From: Oscillospiraceae bacterium
Lineage (GTDB): Bacteria; Bacillota; Clostridia; Oscillospirales; Ruminococcaceae
Reading direction: 5' to 3'
Assembly (NCBI GenBank): GCA_017435045.1
Contig: JAFSFT010000025.1
Span: forward strand, 1-49,508
Length of the DNA stretch: 49,508 bases
Shown: in pieces, positions 33,684 through 42,812 of the stretch
Position numbering within the stretch: the stretch's first letter is position 1
Layout: every line of letters begins with the position of its first letter
Program-made: the position numbers and the translations under genes
Notes under the pieces: model-generated
Told to the model about the DNA's origin: nothing
The model's input: only the letters and a program-made list of their open reading frames with translations
Database searches by the model: none

Positions 33684-34835
33684 ATGAAACAGAAAAAAGC
33701 GGTTTCTCTTGAAACATTTGTTGTTCTGGTTGTTATTGTTGGCGGCCTTGCTGCACTTGGCAGAGTAATGGGCGTTGGCAATATGTTCAACACAATTATG
33801 AACACAGCACACGACCTCTTGCTCAACACATGCTTCTTTATCATGGCTATCTCTGTTGTTACAGGTGCTATCGCTTCCATCTTTGCAGAATTCGGCGTTA
33901 TTGACCTTCTCAACAAACTTATCAGCCCGCTTATGAGACCAATCTACGGCATGCCTGGTGCAGCTTCCCTTGGTATCGTAACAACATTTGTATCAGACAA
34001 CGCAGCAATTCTTTCCACAGCAAAAAACGAAAACTTTACAAAATTCTTCAAAGAATACCAGATTCCGGCCCTCTGCAACCTTGGTACTTCTTTTGGCATG
34101 GGCCTTATCCTTTGTACATACATGCTTGCACTCCCGCTTGAAGGTGCACTTACAGCATCACTCGTTGGCGTTCTCGGTGCTTGCATCGGTTCTGTAGTAT
34201 CTGTACGTCTTATGCTCCGTGCAACAAAAAAATACTACAAAGTGACAAAAGAAGAATCCAAAGCAGACAGATCCATCAAAGGCGCACCTAAGATGGAAGA
34301 AGAACTCAAAACAGTTAACGGCTCCACACTTGAACGCGTACTCAACGCACTTCTCGAAGGCGGTAAAACAGGTGTAGACATGGGCTTTGCAATTGTTCCT
34401 GGTGTTGTTGTTATCTGCACATTTGTTATGATGCTTACATTCAACCCACCTGCAGCAGGCTTTACAGGTGCAGCATACGAAGGTGTTGGACTCCTTCCAA
34501 AACTTGGTGCTGTTATCCAGCCTGTAACAGATATCCTCTTCGGTTTCTGTGACCCATCCAACATCGCATTCCCAATCACAGCTCTTGGTGCAACAGGCGC
34601 AGCTATGGGCCTTGTTCCAACAATGATTGCGGAAGGTGCTGCAGGACTCAATGAAATCGCAGTATTTACAGCTATGGGTATGTGCTGGTCCGGTTACCTC
34701 TCCACACACATCTCCATGATGGATGCTCTTGACAAAAGACAGTTCATCAAGGATGCTCTTTTCAGCCACACAATCGGCGGCCTGTGTGCAGGTGTTGCCG
34801 CACACTACCTTTGCATGCTTTTTGGTATGCTGTAA
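33684..34835 (+). CDS. Nucleoside-recognition (Gate) domain membrane protein, CD0519/CD1768-like
   Basis: A 383-aa membrane protein with about nine hydrophobic segments and two Gate-type repeats (LLNTCFFIMAISVVTGAI, and a second copy near GAVIQPVTDILFGF). Pattern matches the clostridial CD0519/CD1768 family; the substrate is unknown, and the fold resembles nucleoside transporters and SpmA/SpmB. GGAGG sits five bases before the ATG at 33684. Codon use is unusual: Leu is almost always CTC or CTT, Gly GGT or GGC and Val GTT, while neighbours favour CTG. That is the bias of very highly expressed genes, shared with the ferredoxin at 47179. A strong terminator follows. Confidence 0.78.
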   Translation: MKQKKAVSLETFVVLVVIVGGLAALGRVMGVGNMFNTIMNTAHDLLLNTCFFIMAISVVTGAIASIFAEFGVIDLLNKLISPLMRPIYGMPGAASLGIVTTFVSDNAAILSTAKNENFTKFFKEYQIPALCNLGTSFGMGLILCTYMLALPLEGALTASLVGVLGACIGSVVSVRLMLRATKKYYKVTKEESKADRSIKGAPKMEEELKTVNGSTLERVLNALLEGGKTGVDMGFAIVPGVVVICTFVMMLTFNPPAAGFTGAAYEGVGLLPKLGAVIQPVTDILFGFCDPSNIAFPITALGATGAAMGLVPTMIAEGAAGLNEIAVFTAMGMCWSGYLSTHISMMDALDKRQFIKDALFSHTIGGLCAGVAAHYLCMLFGML

Positions 34836-34850
34836 TTAATATCAAAAACA

Positions 34851-34887
34851 ATGCCCTTGGGAAAACCCAAGGGCATTTTTGTTTTTA
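34851..34887 (+). terminator. Terminator after the Gate-domain gene
   Basis: An 11-base perfect stem (ATGCCCTTGGG against CCCAAGGGCAT) with an AAAA loop, 34851 to 34876. It is followed by TTTTTGTTTTT. Confidence 0.92.
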
Positions 34888-34909
34888 TTTATAAATTAAT
34901 ACTTATACT

Positions 34910-35620
34910 TTACCACGCACCTGACAGAATAAAACCAATTACAAACACAACGCTGATAACAGACGCAAAGATGCTTATAATAAGGCTTGCTCTTGCATAG
35001 GATCGTTTGTTCATGTTATCATTTGAAAAAGCAAGTACAATAAGATAGATAAGCCCCACAACAGGAATGCCGGATATAACCATCATCCAGATAAAGTCCA
35101 CGGTGGAAAGGTTTTCGTTTTTAACTTCCTTTACAGGCTCTGTATAGCTGTAATCTGGCTGTGTATAGTTTGGCTGCGTGCTTTCGGCTGTTTTGTAGCT
35201 GTATTTTGTGCTGTCTGCAGTTTTGCTCTGCTGTGCAGAGTGTTCATTTTCGCCTGCGGCATGGTTTACAGTTGTATATTCATTGTATGGCTGTACTTCC
35301 GGTTCGGCTTCAGGCTGTTCAGCTTTTGCTTCTTCGGTCTTCTTTGCTTCTTCGGCTATAATTTCCTGCTCTGCAAAGCTTGGCTGTGTGCTTTCCTGCA
35401 CGGTGTTTGCGGGCTCTGCTTTTGGCATTTCCTGTGCGGGCTGGCTTTCCCAGGATACAGTGCGGGGTTCTGTTTTAGCCTCCGGCTGTGGCTGAGCAGC
35501 TTCCGGTTTTGGAACTTCGGTTTTTACAATGTACTTTTCAATTTCGGCTCTGGAAAGGCCGCAGCCTCCGCAGAAATTGCTTGTTTCGCTTACGGCTCTG
35601 CCGCATCTCGGACAAAACAT
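34910..35620 (-). CDS. Zinc-ribbon membrane protein with acidic linker
   Basis: A 236-aa protein. The N-terminus is a zinc ribbon (CPRCG at residue 3 and CGGCG at residue 17). A long Pro/Glu/Ala/Gln-rich disordered linker runs from about 35 to 155 and includes tandem YSYTEP/NYTQP-like units. Two membrane helices close the protein (about 168 to 188 and 208 to 232). This layout is common in Firmicute proteins of unknown function. GGGAGG precedes the ATG. It is transcribed alone and convergently with the Gate gene. Confidence 0.75.
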   Translation of the reverse strand: MFCPRCGRAVSETSNFCGGCGLSRAEIEKYIVKTEVPKPEAAQPQPEAKTEPRTVSWESQPAQEMPKAEPANTVQESTQPSFAEQEIIAEEAKKTEEAKAEQPEAEPEVQPYNEYTTVNHAAGENEHSAQQSKTADSTKYSYKTAESTQPNYTQPDYSYTEPVKEVKNENLSTVDFIWMMVISGIPVVGLIYLIVLAFSNDNMNKRSYARASLIISIFASVISVVFVIGFILSGAW

Positions 35621-35718
35621 AAGTTGTACCTCCCTATACTTTTATGGTACGATTTTAGCACAGATATGTGAAAAAATAAAGATAAACAAAACTATAAATA
35701 TATAATTACGGTGATTTT

Positions 35719-36981
35719 ATGGCTAATATTATTGACAACACACAGGAAAAAATGCTTACAAAAACCCTTATAGCGGGGGTGGACTGCGGCGAATACGATA
35801 TTGATGACTCTATGAAAGAGCTGGAAAATCTCTGCGAAGCAGGAGACCTTTCGGTAGTGTGTCAGGTTGTTCAGCGCAAGGATAACCCCGAAAACAAATA
35901 TTATCTCGGCGAGGGCAAAATGGCGGAGGTAAAAGAGTTGTGCCGCAACAACGAGGTGCAGCTTTGTGTATTCGACTGCGAGCTTACAGGCAGCCAGATA
36001 AAGAACATTTCGGATTTTCTTGAGGTAGAGGTAATCGACCGCACAATGCTCATTCTGGAAATATTCTCCAAACGAGCCACCACCAGCGAGGGCAAACTGC
36101 AGACAGAGCTTGCCCTGCTCAGGTATCAGCTGCCACGCTTAAGCGGCATGGGCGTAAGTCTCTCCCGTCAGGGCGGCGGCGGTGCAGGCGGAGGCGGTGC
36201 ACGCCGTGGTGCAGGCGAATCCAAACTGGAATATGACCGCCGTCACATCAATCAGCGCATTGCCCTTATCAAGGAAAAACTGGAGCAGGTGGAAAAACGC
36301 CGTGACCTCCTCAGCGAAAAACGCAAGAAAAACGATGTTCCCGTTATCGCCCTTACAGGCTACACCAACGTGGGCAAATCCAGCCTGCTTAACAAAATCA
36401 CAAACAGCGAAATCTTTGAAAAGGATATGCTGTTTGCCACCCTTGACCCTACAGCACGCAAATTTGTGCTGCCAAGCGGGCAGAATGCCATTCTTGTAGA
36501 TACAGTAGGCTTTGTAAGCCGCTTGCCGCATAAACTTGTAGAGGCTTTTAAATCCACACTCAAGCAGGCAAAATATGCAGATATTGTTCTCAACGTATGC
36601 GACATCTCCAGCGAAGACAGAGACAATCAGCTGGAGATTACCCGCGGTGTTCTGGATGAAATAGGTGTTGATAAGGACAATATCATCACTGTTTACAATA
36701 AATGCGACAAGGAGCATCAGCCTTTCCTTATGGAAAATGGTGTCCGTGTCTCTGCAAAAAGCGGCTTTGGTCTGGAAGCACTGCTGGAAAAGATTGACGA
36801 AAAACTGTCCGACCGTATGGAACAGCTTGATATTCTGCTGCCGTACAGTCAGACAGGGCTTATCAATACAATACGCGAAAACGGGGTGGTGCACAGTGAG
36901 GAATACACAGCCGAGGGCATTGCGGTAAAAGGAATTGTTGATAAAAAATTCGCATATCTTTACAAAAATTATGAAATTTAA
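35719..36981 (+). CDS. hflX: Ribosome-associated GTPase HflX
   Basis: A 420-aa GTPase that binds the 50S subunit and splits stalled or stressed ribosomes. The N-terminal HflX domain (about 15 to 155) ends in a Gly-rich linker (GGGGAGGGGARRGAGE). A coiled coil (about 165 to 200) and the G domain follow: G1 GYTNVGKSS, G3 DTVGF, G4 NKCD. The C-terminus, about 375 to 420, is the short HflX tail. The ribosome binding site is weak (CGGTGA). It is flanked by its own gaps and not in an hfq operon. Confidence 0.93.
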   Translation: MANIIDNTQEKMLTKTLIAGVDCGEYDIDDSMKELENLCEAGDLSVVCQVVQRKDNPENKYYLGEGKMAEVKELCRNNEVQLCVFDCELTGSQIKNISDFLEVEVIDRTMLILEIFSKRATTSEGKLQTELALLRYQLPRLSGMGVSLSRQGGGGAGGGGARRGAGESKLEYDRRHINQRIALIKEKLEQVEKRRDLLSEKRKKNDVPVIALTGYTNVGKSSLLNKITNSEIFEKDMLFATLDPTARKFVLPSGQNAILVDTVGFVSRLPHKLVEAFKSTLKQAKYADIVLNVCDISSEDRDNQLEITRGVLDEIGVDKDNIITVYNKCDKEHQPFLMENGVRVSAKSGFGLEALLEKIDEKLSDRMEQLDILLPYSQTGLINTIRENGVVHSEEYTAEGIAVKGIVDKKFAYLYKNYEI

Positions 36982-37112
36982 TATAAATATTTACAAACTT
37001 AAAAAATAGTTATATAATTATTATAAAATAAACCTCCAGCACTATAACGTGAGAAAAATAAAGTTGATTTTGAGATTTAATATAAAGACACACTAAACAT
37101 CGGAGGAAGATT

Positions 37113-37541
37113 ATGGATAGTATCGACAAGAAAATTCTGGAGCTCTTGCAGGACAACGGCAGAATTACAGTAAAGGAAATCACACAGACAATTTCCCTTA
37201 CAGCACCTGCCGTAAGCGAAAGAATCAAACGCATGGAAAAGGAAGGCATCATTGAAGGCTACACTGCAATTGTAAACCCTAAAAAGATAGGCAGAACAGT
37301 GCATGCAATCATCAATGTTTCCATCTCTCCGCAGGATCGTGAAAATCTGCTGGAACTGGTGGAAAATGAGCCTCTGGTTGTAGAATGTTACCATGTAACA
37401 GGGGACTACAGCTATCTTGTTAAGGTGGATGCAAAAGAAATTGGGGATCTTGAACGCCTTATCATCAAATTCCAGAAAATGGGCAGAACCAGCACACAGA
37501 TTATTCTTTCAACACCAATCGAAAGAAAAAAGATGCTGTAA
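37113..37541 (+). CDS. Lrp/AsnC family transcriptional regulator
   Basis: A 142-aa regulator. The helix-turn-helix occupies about residues 1 to 55 (DKKILELLQDNGRITVKEIT, SERIKRMEKEGII). The RAM/AsnC ligand-binding domain follows (about 65 to 142, VVECYHVTGDYSYLVKV). These proteins sense amino acids or related metabolites and often control nearby transport genes. GGAGG precedes the ATG, and a strong terminator follows the stop, so the downstream ABC exporter is a separate transcript, possibly a target. Confidence 0.9.
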   Translation: MDSIDKKILELLQDNGRITVKEITQTISLTAPAVSERIKRMEKEGIIEGYTAIVNPKKIGRTVHAIINVSISPQDRENLLELVENEPLVVECYHVTGDYSYLVKVDAKEIGDLERLIIKFQKMGRTSTQIILSTPIERKKML

Positions 37542-37557
37542 TATTTTGTCACGGACA

Positions 37558-37586
37558 AACAGGGCTTTACCGCCCTGTTTTTTTGT
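37558..37586 (+). terminator. Terminator after the Lrp-family gene
   Basis: An 8-base perfect stem (AACAGGGC against GCCCTGTT) with a 6-base loop, followed by a T run. Confidence 0.9.
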
Positions 37587-37670
37587 ATATATGAGCAGAT
37601 AGTGTTTAAAATACACCATTTTTATGATAAAATATATAGTATATAAAAACTGGAAATAACTGAGGTGCTG

Positions 37671-39488
37671 ATGAAAACCAAAACAAACAGTTTCAGATAT
37701 CTTTTATCCCAGCTCAAAGGCAGCTGGGGATATATCTTTATGGCGATAATCTTTATCGTGTTCGGGGCATTTTTTGAATTTCTTGGCCCTAAACTTATAG
37801 GGGTAACAGTGGACAGCGTCATCGGCACTGCCCCTTTTGACCTGCCGCAGTTTGCAATAGATTATATAGACTCCCTTGGCGGAAGAAACTTTCTGGTAAA
37901 AAACCTTGCCGCACTTATAGCTGTGTTTGCAGTGGTGGCAATACTTACCGCTTTGTGCGAGATGGTACGCCTTTACGCCAGCCACAATCTGGGCGAAAAT
38001 CTTGGCTACAATATGCGTCAGAGTGTTTTTGACCATCTGCAGATGGCCTCTTTCAGTTATCACAAATCGGTGAGGACAGGGGATATAATTCAGCGCTGCT
38101 CATCCGATATTGACCTTGTACGTAACTTTGTGGTGGAGTTTACCCAGCTTGCCCGTGTAATTGCAAAAATTGCTGTGGCATACTGGTTTATGTTCGGTAT
38201 CAGCCCAAAGCTTGCATGGATAAGCTTTATAAGTGTGCCTGCAATCAGCATATTCTCCGTTTCCTTCAATAAAAAAATCTCACGGGAATTCACCTATGCC
38301 GACGAGTCAGAGGGAGACCTGCAGGCTCTTGCACAGGAAAATCTGTCTGCTCCAAGGGTTGTGCGTGCCTTCGGCCGACAGAAGTGGGAGATTGACCGCT
38401 TTCAGCAGCAGAATCAGGAGTTTACCGACCGTTGGGTAAAGGTGGGCGATTTGCTGGCTGTATTCTGGGCAGGGGGAGATATCCTCACAGTATTTCAGGT
38501 TATTCTTGTGCTGTGTGCCAGCACAGTACTTGCAGTAAACGGCGAGGTTACAACGGGGGATATGGTGTCCTTTATGGCGTTTAACGGAATGTTAAGCTGG
38601 CCTATCCGTTCCCTTGGCAGGATTATAGGAGATTTGTCCAAGGCTACCGTTGCCCTTGGACGTATCAGCGAAATTACCGATGCTCCTCTGGAGGATTACA
38701 ACAGCGGTGCGGAGTTTAAGTTTGAGAAGGACATTGTATTTGAGGATGTTCATTTTGCCTTTGGCGACCATGTTGTATTTGATGGCCTTTCCTTCAGGAT
38801 AGAAAAAGGTCAGACTATGGCAATGCTTGGGGCATCAGGCAGCGGCAAAAGTGTTATGCTGGCACTGCTGCTGCGTTTTTACAAACCACAGAGCGGCAGA
38901 ATCCTGATTGATGGTGTGGATATAGAAAATATCAATCTGCACTCACTGCGCCGTAATATGTCTCTTGTAATGCAGGAGCCGTTCCTGTTCAGTAAAACCA
39001 TAGGCGAAAATATAGCTATAACCGATAAAAAGGCAGATATGGCAAAGGTAGAGTATTCTGCGAAAATTGCCTGCATACACGACAGCATCCTTTCCTTTAA
39101 GGACGGCTACAATACCATTGTAGGCGAAAAAGGTGTTACACTTTCCGGCGGTCAGAAACAGCGTGTGGCAATTGCCCGCACCATCTATACAGGTGCAGAG
39201 GTGGTAATGTTTGACGATTCCCTCTCCGCAGTTGATGCCGTAACCGACAAGGCCATCCGTGCAAACCTTGCACGCCATACAAAAAATACCACCTGCATCA
39301 TCATCGGTCAGCGTGTAAATACACTTATGCAGGCGGACAATATCTTTGTGCTGGACAAGGGCAGAATTGTGCAGCAGGGCAGCCACGAATATCTTTCCGG
39401 TGTGGAAGGTATTTATCGTGAAATTGTAAAAATCCAGCAGGATATTATAGAAAAAACACAGGCAGAGGCAGGTGAAGATTATGTATGA
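37671..39488 (+). CDS. Heterodimeric ABC exporter subunit with degenerate catalytic residues
   Basis: A 605-aa half-transporter: six membrane helices (about 20 to 320) then an ATPase domain (about 350 to 595). Walker A GASGSGKS and signature LSGGQKQR are canonical. The residue after Walker B is Asp rather than Glu (MFDDSLSAVD), and the H-loop His is Gln (IIGQRVNTL). It therefore supplies the non-hydrolysing site of a BmrCD/TM287-288-type heterodimer. I chose the ATG at 37671, just after GAGGTG; the GTG at 37665 lies inside that site. The end overlaps the partner gene by eight bases. Likely substrates are drugs or peptides. Confidence 0.9.
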   Translation: MKTKTNSFRYLLSQLKGSWGYIFMAIIFIVFGAFFEFLGPKLIGVTVDSVIGTAPFDLPQFAIDYIDSLGGRNFLVKNLAALIAVFAVVAILTALCEMVRLYASHNLGENLGYNMRQSVFDHLQMASFSYHKSVRTGDIIQRCSSDIDLVRNFVVEFTQLARVIAKIAVAYWFMFGISPKLAWISFISVPAISIFSVSFNKKISREFTYADESEGDLQALAQENLSAPRVVRAFGRQKWEIDRFQQQNQEFTDRWVKVGDLLAVFWAGGDILTVFQVILVLCASTVLAVNGEVTTGDMVSFMAFNGMLSWPIRSLGRIIGDLSKATVALGRISEITDAPLEDYNSGAEFKFEKDIVFEDVHFAFGDHVVFDGLSFRIEKGQTMAMLGASGSGKSVMLALLLRFYKPQSGRILIDGVDIENINLHSLRRNMSLVMQEPFLFSKTIGENIAITDKKADMAKVEYSAKIACIHDSILSFKDGYNTIVGEKGVTLSGGQKQRVAIARTIYTGAEVVMFDDSLSAVDAVTDKAIRANLARHTKNTTCIIIGQRVNTLMQADNIFVLDKGRIVQQGSHEYLSGVEGIYREIVKIQQDIIEKTQAEAGEDYV

Positions 39489-41334
39489 CGAGCACGCTCT
39501 TGCCGACAGATTTGATATCAACGAGTGGAAAAAGATTTTTCCTTATTTAAAACCTTATAAAAAAGAACTGGCATGGCTTATGTTCACCTGCGTGTTTACC
39601 GCATTTTTTGATGCGTTTTTTCCGCTGATGACCAAATATGCCATCAACACATTCATTGCTCAGCGTACACTGGACGGCATTGTGGCCTTTACAGTGGTGT
39701 TTATTCTCCTTGCCGTAATTCAGGGCTGGGGCTCGGTGGTGTATTCACAGAAAGCCATCGTAATCGAGATGGGCATCGGCCGTGATATGCGCTACAATCT
39801 GTACAGGCATATTCAGGAACTTTCCATTGAATATTTCAACGTTACACCGGTAGGGTTTATTCTTGCCCGTGTCATGAACGATACAAACAGTATGGGCGGT
39901 ATGTTCTCCTGGCGTCTTGCTATGATAGTTTTCCAGGGTTCATATCTTATCTTTATCCTTGTCAGTATGATACTGCTGGATGTTAAGCTGGGGCTTATTG
40001 TAACAGCGGTTGTTATTGTGCTGGGGGTAATCACTGCTTATGTTCAGCGCCGTCTTATTGTGCTTAACCGTGCGGCAAGAAAGCAGAACAGCAAAATCAC
40101 TGCTGCATATAACGAGTACATCACAGGGGCACAGACTATCAAGGGCCTTGCAGGCGAAGAACTTATTATGGCGGAATTTGCAGGCGTAAACAATGATATG
40201 AAACTGAAAACCATGCGTGTAAGAAATCTGGAACGCACCTTTATGCCGCTTATTGCAGCAGGTGCATCCATGTGTGTGGCAATTGTGGTTTCGGTCAGTG
40301 TGCCTATGGTCAATAATCTGGCATTTGATGTGGGCACTCTTGCGGTGTTTATCAGTTATACTTTCTCAATTTTAGGTCCTATTGAACAGCTGTGCCAGTG
40401 CCTTAACAACACAGTTTCCCTGCAGGCCAATGTGGAAAGGGTGAACCACCTTATGGAAGCCCCTGTTGCGGTGGACGACAGCGAAAAGGTGAAGAATATC
40501 TATGGTGATATCTATGCCCCTAAAACCGAAAACTGGGAGAATATAAAAGGCGATATAGAGTTCTGCAATGTAAGCTTCCGCTATCCCGACAGCAACCGCT
40601 ATGTGCTGGAAAATTTCAACTTAAAAATCAAGGCGGGCACCTGTGTTGCCATCGTGGGTGCAACAGGTGCGGGCAAATCCACACTGGTAAACCTTGTCTG
40701 CCGTTTCTTCGAGCCTACAAGCGGACAGATTTTAATTGACGGTACAGATTACCGCAAACGCAGCCTTTCCTGGCTGGAAAGCAATTTAAGTTATGTGCTG
40801 CAGTCGCCACATCTGTTCAGCGGTACGGTGCTGGAGAATATAAAATATGCAAAACCCGATGCCACAATGGAGCAGGTAATATCTGCAGCCAAAAAGGCAC
40901 AGGCACACGATTTTATCGAAAAACTGCCCGAGGGATACAACACCGATATCGGTCAGGGCGGCGACAAGCTGTCCACAGGCCAGAAGCAGCTTATCAGCAT
41001 TGCAAGGGCAATCCTTGCCGACGGAAAGATTATGGTTATGGACGAGGCCACAAGCAGTGTGGACACCAAGACAGAACAGCTGATAAATGCCATGACCGCA
41101 GATTTGTTAAAGGACAAAACCAGTTTTATCATTGCTCACCGACTGTCCACAGTAAAAAATGCAGACATAATTATCCTTGTAGACGAGGGCAAAATTATCG
41201 AGATGGGCACCCACAGAGAGCTGCTGCGTAAAGGCGGTGCCTACTACAGTCTTTACACCAGCCAGTGGGAACAGGACGAACAAGACAAATTCTTTAGAAA
41301 TCTGGAAAATAAATCCGATAAAATTGAGGAATAA
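39481..41334 (+). CDS. Heterodimeric ABC exporter subunit with intact catalytic site
   Basis: A 617-aa half-transporter with six membrane helices and an ATPase domain. Walker A GATGAGKST, Walker B plus catalytic Glu (VMDEATSSVD) and H-loop His (IIAHRLSTV) are all canonical. The signature is LSTGQ instead of LSGGQ, which faces the partner's degenerate site. So the pair has one active and one inactive ATP site. The ATG at 39481 follows AGGTG and overlaps the partner's last codons, so translation is coupled. A charged tail (about 590 to 617) follows the ATPase. Confidence 0.92.
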   Translation: MYDEHALADRFDINEWKKIFPYLKPYKKELAWLMFTCVFTAFFDAFFPLMTKYAINTFIAQRTLDGIVAFTVVFILLAVIQGWGSVVYSQKAIVIEMGIGRDMRYNLYRHIQELSIEYFNVTPVGFILARVMNDTNSMGGMFSWRLAMIVFQGSYLIFILVSMILLDVKLGLIVTAVVIVLGVITAYVQRRLIVLNRAARKQNSKITAAYNEYITGAQTIKGLAGEELIMAEFAGVNNDMKLKTMRVRNLERTFMPLIAAGASMCVAIVVSVSVPMVNNLAFDVGTLAVFISYTFSILGPIEQLCQCLNNTVSLQANVERVNHLMEAPVAVDDSEKVKNIYGDIYAPKTENWENIKGDIEFCNVSFRYPDSNRYVLENFNLKIKAGTCVAIVGATGAGKSTLVNLVCRFFEPTSGQILIDGTDYRKRSLSWLESNLSYVLQSPHLFSGTVLENIKYAKPDATMEQVISAAKKAQAHDFIEKLPEGYNTDIGQGGDKLSTGQKQLISIARAILADGKIMVMDEATSSVDTKTEQLINAMTADLLKDKTSFIIAHRLSTVKNADIIILVDEGKIIEMGTHRELLRKGGAYYSLYTSQWEQDEQDKFFRNLENKSDKIEE

Positions 41335-41572
41335 TTTAATAAAAAACTGTTTTTAAACACAATTTTGTGATACAATTAAATATAATTAAAAATAAAATGG
41401 GGAAATATATTTTTTCAAAGGAATATACTCCCCATTTACGCTATAAAATATTATGTAAACAAGCTGTGCAATGGTGTTGTGTGAAAGGCAGAAACATAAC
41501 AGCATACAGCCGCACAGCAAAAGACTTTGTAAATAAGGGCAGATATACATGTTTTGCAAAGGAGGTCACATT

Positions 41573-42721
41573 ATGGCAAAAGCATTGGTGCTTGCAGGCG
41601 GAGGTGCACGCGGCTCCTACCATATAGGTGCGTGGCAGGCCCTGCGGGAGATGGGGCATAAATTTGATATTGTCACAGGTACTTCTGTGGGCAGTTTAAA
41701 CGGCACGCTGGTCGCACTGGACGATTTTGACGTGGCAAAAAGCATGTGGCTTTCCATCGGTGACAGAGATGTAATGGATATCCCTCATAAGGTTATCTCC
41801 CACGAGACGGTGGACTTTATAAAAAACTTTGCAAAAGAGGGCGGCATCAGCCTTTCGCCTCTGGAAAATATGATAGTCCGCTTTGTAGACGAGGACAAGG
41901 TACGTGCTTCTTCCTGCCGTTATGGTCTGGTTACTGTAAATGTCAACACCAAAAAACCGCTGGAACTTTCCATTGACGAAATTCCTCAGGGCAAGCTGGT
42001 GGATTATATGCTGGCATCCAGTGCCTGGGTTCCCTTTCTGCAGGCACGCACCATAGATGGGGAAAAGTATATCGACGGTGGATTTTACGACAATCTGCCA
42101 CGCAACCTTGCCGCCCGAATGGGTGCAGATGAAATTGTGGAGGTGGACCTTGACAGCTTTGGTTTTGAGCGTCCGCTGGCAAAAGAGCACTCACATATAA
42201 AAATTACAAGGGTGGAAAGCTGGCACAGCCTTGGTTCTTTCCTGGATTTTGACCCGGAAGCGGCAAAGAGAAATATAGAACTGGGATATCTGGACACCTA
42301 CAAGGCGTTTGGTAAGCTGGAGGGCAGGGCATATGCCTTCAGAACAGGTGAGCTGGATAAAATCTATGCCGATTTCGGAATGCTTTTAATGGAGAGATGC
42401 GAGGAGGTTTATCACCGCCATCCGTCGGTAAAGCTGGCGGCAGAGGTATACAACCGTACCGAACGTAAAAATCCCAAAACAATGACCGACCGTTTTCTTG
42501 CGGTGCTGGAGGGTGCAATGGATGCGGCTGATGCCCCTATAGGAGAGGTTTACACGGCAGAAAATATAAAGGATTATCTTGCAAAAGCGCCCGAAACTGC
42601 TTTTGGCGGTGTTTTCACTCCTCTTGCAGACAGCAGAACTGCGGCAAAAATACTTTCAAAGCTGGAAGCAGCTGACATAAAAAACGTCTATCTGCGTCTG
42701 GCAAAAAATATCATTCTTTAA
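41573..42721 (+). CDS. Patatin-like phospholipase
   Basis: A 382-aa cytoplasmic lipase-like protein. The oxyanion loop is GGGARG (residues 8 to 13), the nucleophile lies in GTSVG (near residue 36) and the catalytic Asp in DGG (near residue 164). The patatin domain ends near residue 215. The remaining 165 residues form a family-typical but uncharacterised helical region. AAGGAGG precedes the ATG at 41573; an upstream in-frame ATG at 41549 lies before that site and is rejected. It probably hydrolyses membrane lipids. Transcription appears independent of the exporter. Confidence 0.85.
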   Translation: MAKALVLAGGGARGSYHIGAWQALREMGHKFDIVTGTSVGSLNGTLVALDDFDVAKSMWLSIGDRDVMDIPHKVISHETVDFIKNFAKEGGISLSPLENMIVRFVDEDKVRASSCRYGLVTVNVNTKKPLELSIDEIPQGKLVDYMLASSAWVPFLQARTIDGEKYIDGGFYDNLPRNLAARMGADEIVEVDLDSFGFERPLAKEHSHIKITRVESWHSLGSFLDFDPEAAKRNIELGYLDTYKAFGKLEGRAYAFRTGELDKIYADFGMLLMERCEEVYHRHPSVKLAAEVYNRTERKNPKTMTDRFLAVLEGAMDAADAPIGEVYTAENIKDYLAKAPETAFGGVFTPLADSRTAAKILSKLEAADIKNVYLRLAKNIIL

Positions 42722-42812
42722 ATGCAGAACACAGCCTGCGGGTATAGTATAACCCTGCGGCATAATATACATCCGACAACAAAGTTTACAACACACATCT
42801 GTGGAGGTAACA

